DNA of 64,000 nucleotides from Phorcus lineatus (Eukaryota; Mollusca; Gastropoda; Trochida; Trochidae): the NCBI GenBank assembly GCA_921293015.1, contig OV121084.1:52053864-52117863 (forward strand), written 5' to 3'. Below, in pieces: positions 59,513-64,000 of this stretch (its first letter is position 1; the number at the start of each line of letters is the position of its first letter). The notes under the pieces were generated by a model. The model was not told the DNA's origin and made no database searches. It saw nothing but the letters and a program-made list of their open reading frames with translations. The position numbers and the translations under genes are program-made.

Positions 59513-61121
59513 TATTCAACAAGATTTGTCAAATCATCTGTTTTGGATCTTATACTCCAAATGTTTATAAAAGACATGATGCAATATGGGAATGATCTTA
59601 ATTGTTTGTCATTCTGTAATGTGATTTATCACTATTATAACACTTCAACAATAACATATAGCTGTTTAAAGTGTTATCTGCCCTTCTTGGGCAATTATGG
59701 ACATAAACATTAAAACAAAGAAAATTTGGTTAAATAGGACAATTTCAAAAATAAAAACAGTTCAAATAAATTTTACAAAAAAGAACAATATCACTAAGTA
59801 GGGTATACTGTCAAATTATGTGTCACGACTGTTGTAAACAATATGACAAAAACATTATTTCCACAAACATGTTTTCGAGACCAAAGAAGATCCTTAACAT
59901 AGCATTCATGTCCTAGTTTCTCGACACTCATGTCAAATATGGACATTTCCATGACAAATGAAAACAGTTGTAGAAGGAAGGACAACACAAAATGACAAAT
60001 TGTTTGATCTCTGTCCAGGAAGTGTGATAATTGTCACAGAAAACTAATCATAGGAAACTAATGTCACTCTAGGTGACAACGATGTCACTGTCGTGACATG
60101 ACAACCAGATGTCATATTGCATCAGTCAAATACACACAGTTTTGTCATTTTTGATAACTTCCTGTTAGTTTTCAAACCTCTGAGAAAATCGGTAACATGT
60201 AAAGGCATTATTGACTAGTGGCAATTTTTTTTCTCAACTAAAATAGTTTTTTTTTTTAAAAAGGTAAAATCAACAGTACCAGAAAAATGACAATCTTTAG
60301 CCAGTCTGTTAATTGTAGAAATATCTCTTCTGAATGAAAAATATCATAATGATAATAAATGATATGGTGAATCATTAATTCATTGGTTGGAATTTCTTTT
60401 AAACCACTTGCAAACTGGAATGTTCACCTATCTTGGAAATGTCACTCCTTCCAATTTTTCTAATGGACTTCCGACGTAAACAGTGTAATTAACCTTTGAA
60501 AGATATCAATGCGCAGACATCTCAATCAAATATGAATGAGCTTTGCAAGTCACTGCCCCTGTTTTGAAATAGCGGTTGTCTACCTATGTCATAAACCAAA
60601 ATGAAAAAAACAATTTAATGCTTGAATTTCGAAGACATCTTTTTACCACATAAAATTACCCAAAATTTTAATCACACCTCTCTTAAGATCAAAATTGCCA
60701 AAAAATACAGCTAATGGACATCTTGAATAAATCATGCATGTTCTTTCTTTGTGGTGTATAAAAAGAAAACAAATTAATGAGTAACTCATAAGATTATAAT
60801 GATATTGTTTTTAAAAAATTGCAATGTCTTTATTATAATTTTTCATCATAATTTTTCTGTAAGAAACACAAGCAGTAGATTCTAAATAATTCTCACAGCA
60901 TTTTAAATTTAGCAAACAAAAAAAATCACGCTAAAGAATATTCAACATCATTTTCAAATAAACCCTTTATGATATACAATCTCAGGCATATTAGGTGTTC
61001 TCTATCTCTGTAAACTGGAGAGTTCCAAACACTCTAGGTCATGCTGACCTATCAATGGGATACTGGGAGGAAAAGGTCAGCCATGTTTCCTCCACCTGTA
61101 CGACAATTTGCTTTCATCTAG
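59513..61121. other. Non-coding stretch with a TGACA cluster
   Basis: No open frame of interest. The dense TGACA/TGTCA patch is listed separately. Confidence 0.45.
59809..60148. promoter_or_regulatory. Homotypic cluster of TGACA/TGTCA motifs
   Basis: Fourteen TGACA or TGTCA pentamers occur in about 340 bp (first at 59809, last at 60144), with six packed between 60062 and 60114. Fewer than one would be expected by simple base counts. TGACA is the core site of TALE homeodomain factors (MEIS/PREP/TGIF). A cis-regulatory element is one reading; a decayed simple repeat of ATGTCAC-type units is another. Confidence 0.4.
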
Positions 61122-61245
61122 CATTGAGCAACAACATTCATCTGTCCAAACAGTTTCTCATCCAAAACCTGATCTTCAGCAACCTTCAGCTACAAATCAG
61201 GATGCCAAGATGGTGATACAAGTGAAACTGAACCTATGTGTTCGT
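61122..61245 (+). CDS. Candidate internal coding exon, 124 bp
   Basis: An acceptor-like TTTGCTTTCATCTAG ends at 61121 and a strong donor TTCGT|GTAAGT follows 61245. Between them one frame is open (one base, then 41 codons). The peptide has a balanced composition rich in Q, S, H and P, then a VIQVKLNL stretch. Taken as an exon it enters with a split codon and leaves at a codon boundary. I do not recognise the protein, and no partner exon was identified nearby. It is the best host-exon candidate in the window by splice-site quality, but still weak. Confidence 0.33.
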
Positions 61246-63062
61246 GTAAGTGATGTCTGGTCATCATATTATATCTGTCCTACAGTGAATAAAAAATGTC
61301 TTGATTATTCATATGCTTATAAGATATAATGAAAATGCTTTACTTTTTATGAATCATTATGCTTAACACTTCAAAGGAACTCAAACAAAAAACAACCCCA
61401 TGGGGAATGCTAAAGTAAGATCCATAAAGATGAAAATCTTGACCACAACTTCTGACTGTCAAGGCATGGATGGCAAGTTGGTAAGCTTTTGATACAGTCA
61501 GTGCTGAAGGTGTTCCCTGGCGCATTAGGATGTGTGTTGGAATCAATCCAAAAAAGAACAAGTATCTGCCTTTCTGCTGATAATGTAATCCAAAACATCA
61601 CAATGTTATTTAAAAAAAGATTTTTGAAATATATATATAGTCTATCATCCTTCATAAAATCGTACAGTTTTTTTCCAGAAACCAACAAAACTCCTTGTGA
61701 TAATTTCAAAATGAAGGTAAAGGAAATGACATATAGAAGAAAACCTGTACGGATAAGAAGTTTTCATGAATAAATTACAAATTTCAAATTCATATTCAAG
61801 TGACAGTTAATTCAATTTTCAATGGAATTCAAAAATCATATATGGAAAAATTTGCATTATGGGAAATTTATCATCACTCAATAATTAGTTTCAAAATGAA
61901 ATATGAACACACCACGATTCAACTCTTTTGAGCTGGTGCTAATAATGCCTTCAAATCCAGCTTCAAAGGAAGTTTGTAATCGGTTTTAGCTGTGAAAGTC
62001 AGCTCTTCACATAGTAAGCCTTGCATCTGAGATATAAACTGCAAACTCTTCGTGTAGCTCCTTCCTCACTAGAATACAAACTCAGAAATAATCAATGGCG
62101 GTTTGTTCCCATATCGACTTAAGTCTATTGTGCAATAAATCGAAAATTCATCAACCTCTTGTGGCTATCTACAATGCATATCCTGTATACAAATGTAGAA
62201 TGTTTGAAAGATATCTTTTCAATGAAGTAAAGTTACTGAGTGGCATCTAATCTTTGAGAAAGAATAAAAAGAAATGAAAACTAAAATAAATAAAACATTT
62301 TGAGATCTCTACAATTCAGAATCTAAATTTGTTTTGAGGACTTCGATGACTCAAACTTTGTTTACTCGACAGGCCAAAAACTAAGACTTGATCATTCATA
62401 CTGATATGCCAAATTGGGAACAACAATGAATAAAATTATTTTAAACAAACTAAAAGAACTAAAATCAAATCTTCCGTTGGCATTTGGAAGATGAACCCAT
62501 AAAAAGAAATCCTCATGGATATCAATCTTCTATTCAATATTTACCCCATCAGGCTTTACAACTTGAAATAGTCTTTTGCAATGGAATAGTTTTCTCCCAA
62601 AATCTTACTAAAATTTTTCATAACTAAAATCAATATTCAACTACCAGTGAAGTAAATGATTTCATTCTGAAATGGAAATATAAAGCTAAAATTTGCTTGT
62701 TTAAAGTTCTGAGGATGAAATTGCCATTTCAAAATTAAAATTTGAATTCTAATGACATGACAAATTCCTTTTGTTCTTTTTCTCTGTCTGTAGTAGACCA
62801 AACTATTTCTTTCATTTCTTGGGAAATCAAAGTAGTTAATTCCTAAGATTAAGACTTCATTCTATCGAAGACAAACTAGGAATATAGAAGAGGAGATTTC
62901 ATCAGAGCCAAAGCTTGCACATTTCATGTTACACAGAAACATTCATCAATTCTATTATAAACTGTGGATCTTATATCTAAAGATAGATTATGATGAACAG
63001 AAACTATCAAATTTCATATCTTCACTCTGGTATTTTATGTAACAGGTATAGTGCCGTTTGAT
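61246..63062. other. Non-coding stretch
   Basis: Overlapping frames at 61340-61709 (-) and 61489-61773 (+) are not distinguishable from chance. The rest is AT-rich with nothing recognised. Confidence 0.45.
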
Positions 63063-63085
63063 AGACAGACAGACAGACAGACAGA
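63063..63085 (+). repeat. (GACA)n microsatellite, LINE tail
   Basis: About six GACA units. On the minus strand it reads (TGTC)n directly after the LINE 3' UTR, so it is likely the element's simple-repeat tail. Confidence 0.85.
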
Positions 63086-63187
63086 ACAGTTTATTTCTCA
63101 ACCAACAAACGGTGGTACATGAGAAAATGAATAACACGTATCAATAAAATATATACATTGCCAGTGACAGGACATTTTCAATGATTA

Positions 63188-63514
63188 CTACTTCAGCAAT
63201 TTAAAAAATGCATTAAGAAAGGACTTCAAATTTTTTAAGTGCTTAGTATTTTTAGTTAACATTAAGTTATTTACTGAAACATGCTTATGTAGATTACGTA
63301 TTTTTATCGTAAGATAAACATTTCGATGTTGGAGAAGAGTGTCACATTCAAAGAGATAGTGAAACTCATCACCAATAGCACTAGTGTTACACAATTCACA
63401 GAAATGTTCCTCTTTTGGGATTAAATGCCATAAGCTATCCTTCAACCTACAATCTAAAGGTGCTGTAGCACGATTTAAAAATAAAATATTCTTGAAAATT
63501 TCCCTTTCAAACAT
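63188..63514 (-). pseudogene. LINE reverse-transcriptase C-terminus (fragment)
   Basis: The 108-codon frame has the C-terminal hallmark of many animal LINE proteins: a cysteine pair in CELCN, then GDEFHYLFEC and a following arginine/tyrosine segment (RNVYL). The family position lies after the polymerase domain. The polymerase and endonuclease parts are missing here, and the upstream sequence carries a stop, so this is a dead fragment. The ATG at 63514 is internal to the original protein, not a true start. Confidence 0.65.
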
Positions 63515-63640
63515 TTGTCTATGTCAAATGTATTATCTTAAAAACTTCCAAAACTCATTTATTTTGGCTCTTGTGAGATCACTTTATTTATCTATTGATA
63601 AAAAGAACTAATATTTGGTCTTTGCAACATATTTCTTAAA

Positions 63641-64000
63641 CAGGGGTCAAGCACATTTATCTTGTTTTGAGCCACTTCATATTTATTCCTTTAAAGCTCA
63701 CAAGTTCAGACAGTTGTGTCAATTCACAAATACACACTCACGACGGTCTTACAGAATATGTTAATCCAATGCTTTGTTTATTCATAAAGAGGCAATCTTT
63801 TGCCAACAAGTATGTCTTGAACATAGAGCCATAGGCCCCTTTAATTCATCATTCTCATTATTCATTTTATAATGATAAAGTCTTACATGTGTATATGAAA
63901 TAATAGGTTAACAATATTCAAACATTACAGATCATAAAATCATGGTATGTTGGTCTAGACATGCCATCAAAAGATTTGACTTGCACAAAGTGACCCAAAG
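63641..64000. other. Non-coding end of window
   Basis: I see no gene or repeat in the last 360 bases. Confidence 0.4.

Larger units (their letters stand above)
63063..63640 (-). mobile_element. 3' end of a truncated non-LTR retrotransposon (LINE)
   Basis: On the minus strand an open frame is followed by about 100 bp of 3' UTR with AATAAA just before a (TGTC)n tail. The frame (63514-63188) matches the end of LINE reverse-transcriptase proteins. Upstream of it another frame continues protein-like (TRAKINEFWKFLR) and then hits a stop, indicating decay. The 5' boundary is not clear; the element is 5'-truncated as most LINE copies are. Family (CR1/Jockey/RTE-like) not resolved. Confidence 0.65.

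Noticed and set aside
60995-61329. Longer continuous genes read straight through the 61-kb exon candidate
   Set aside because: The frames beyond the splice-like edges lose coding character; only the 61122-61245 segment is exon-like.

Overview
The window is AT-rich, intron- or intergene-like DNA from an animal nuclear genome. It shows no prokaryotic operon structure and no long host open frames, but it has many tRNA-derived SINEs, tandem arrays and cut-and-paste DNA transposons. Several dispersed repeats look like ones I associate with molluscs: a SINE ending in a 'GCGTTAAACCCC...TCACCTCACC' style tail, and a repeat containing TGACCTTG...CAAGGTCA. A mollusc or other lophotrochozoan is therefore my best guess, but this is inference from memory, not a database result.

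Only one gene is certain: a complete 664-codon piggyBac transposase (41738-43732, +). It sits in a 5,545-bp element (39949-45493) with TTAA target sites on both sides. Both arms hold about ten diverged, same-direction units spaced about 195 bp apart. A 2,444-bp deletion derivative without the gene lies about 11.6 kb downstream in the same orientation (57065-59508), also between TTAA sites.

Other elements by region: 3.1-3.9 kb, a 24-bp minisatellite; 4.5-5.0, 7.0-7.3 and 17.3-17.8 kb, short tandem arrays; 14.2, 16.2, 25.9, 33.0 and 33.3 kb, tRNA-type SINEs; 23.5-25.2 kb, a Harbinger-like non-autonomous element; 26.3-27.0 kb, a hAT-like element with a perfect 8-bp target duplication; 33.9-34.2 kb, a 43-bp minisatellite; 34.3-37.0 kb, an element with about 580-bp inverted repeats; 39.0-39.2 kb, a 200-bp hAT-like MITE nested in a 65-bp array; 49.2-50.3 kb, an element with 18-bp inverted ends; 51.7-53.1 kb, a 203-bp tandem array; 63.1-63.6 kb, the 3' end of a LINE on the minus strand.

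Host coding sequence is at best sparse. I flag a few exon-like segments (7321-7525, 10228-10515, 19076-19609, 53601-53783, 55160-55393, 61122-61245) from splice-site-like edges, open frames or locally higher GC. None is recognised as a known protein and all have low confidence. Possible regulatory signals are two X-box (RFX) motifs and a dense TGACA/TGTCA cluster at 59809-60148. The most interesting material is the piggyBac family with its satellite-like arms, the long-inverted-repeat element, and the nested insertions.
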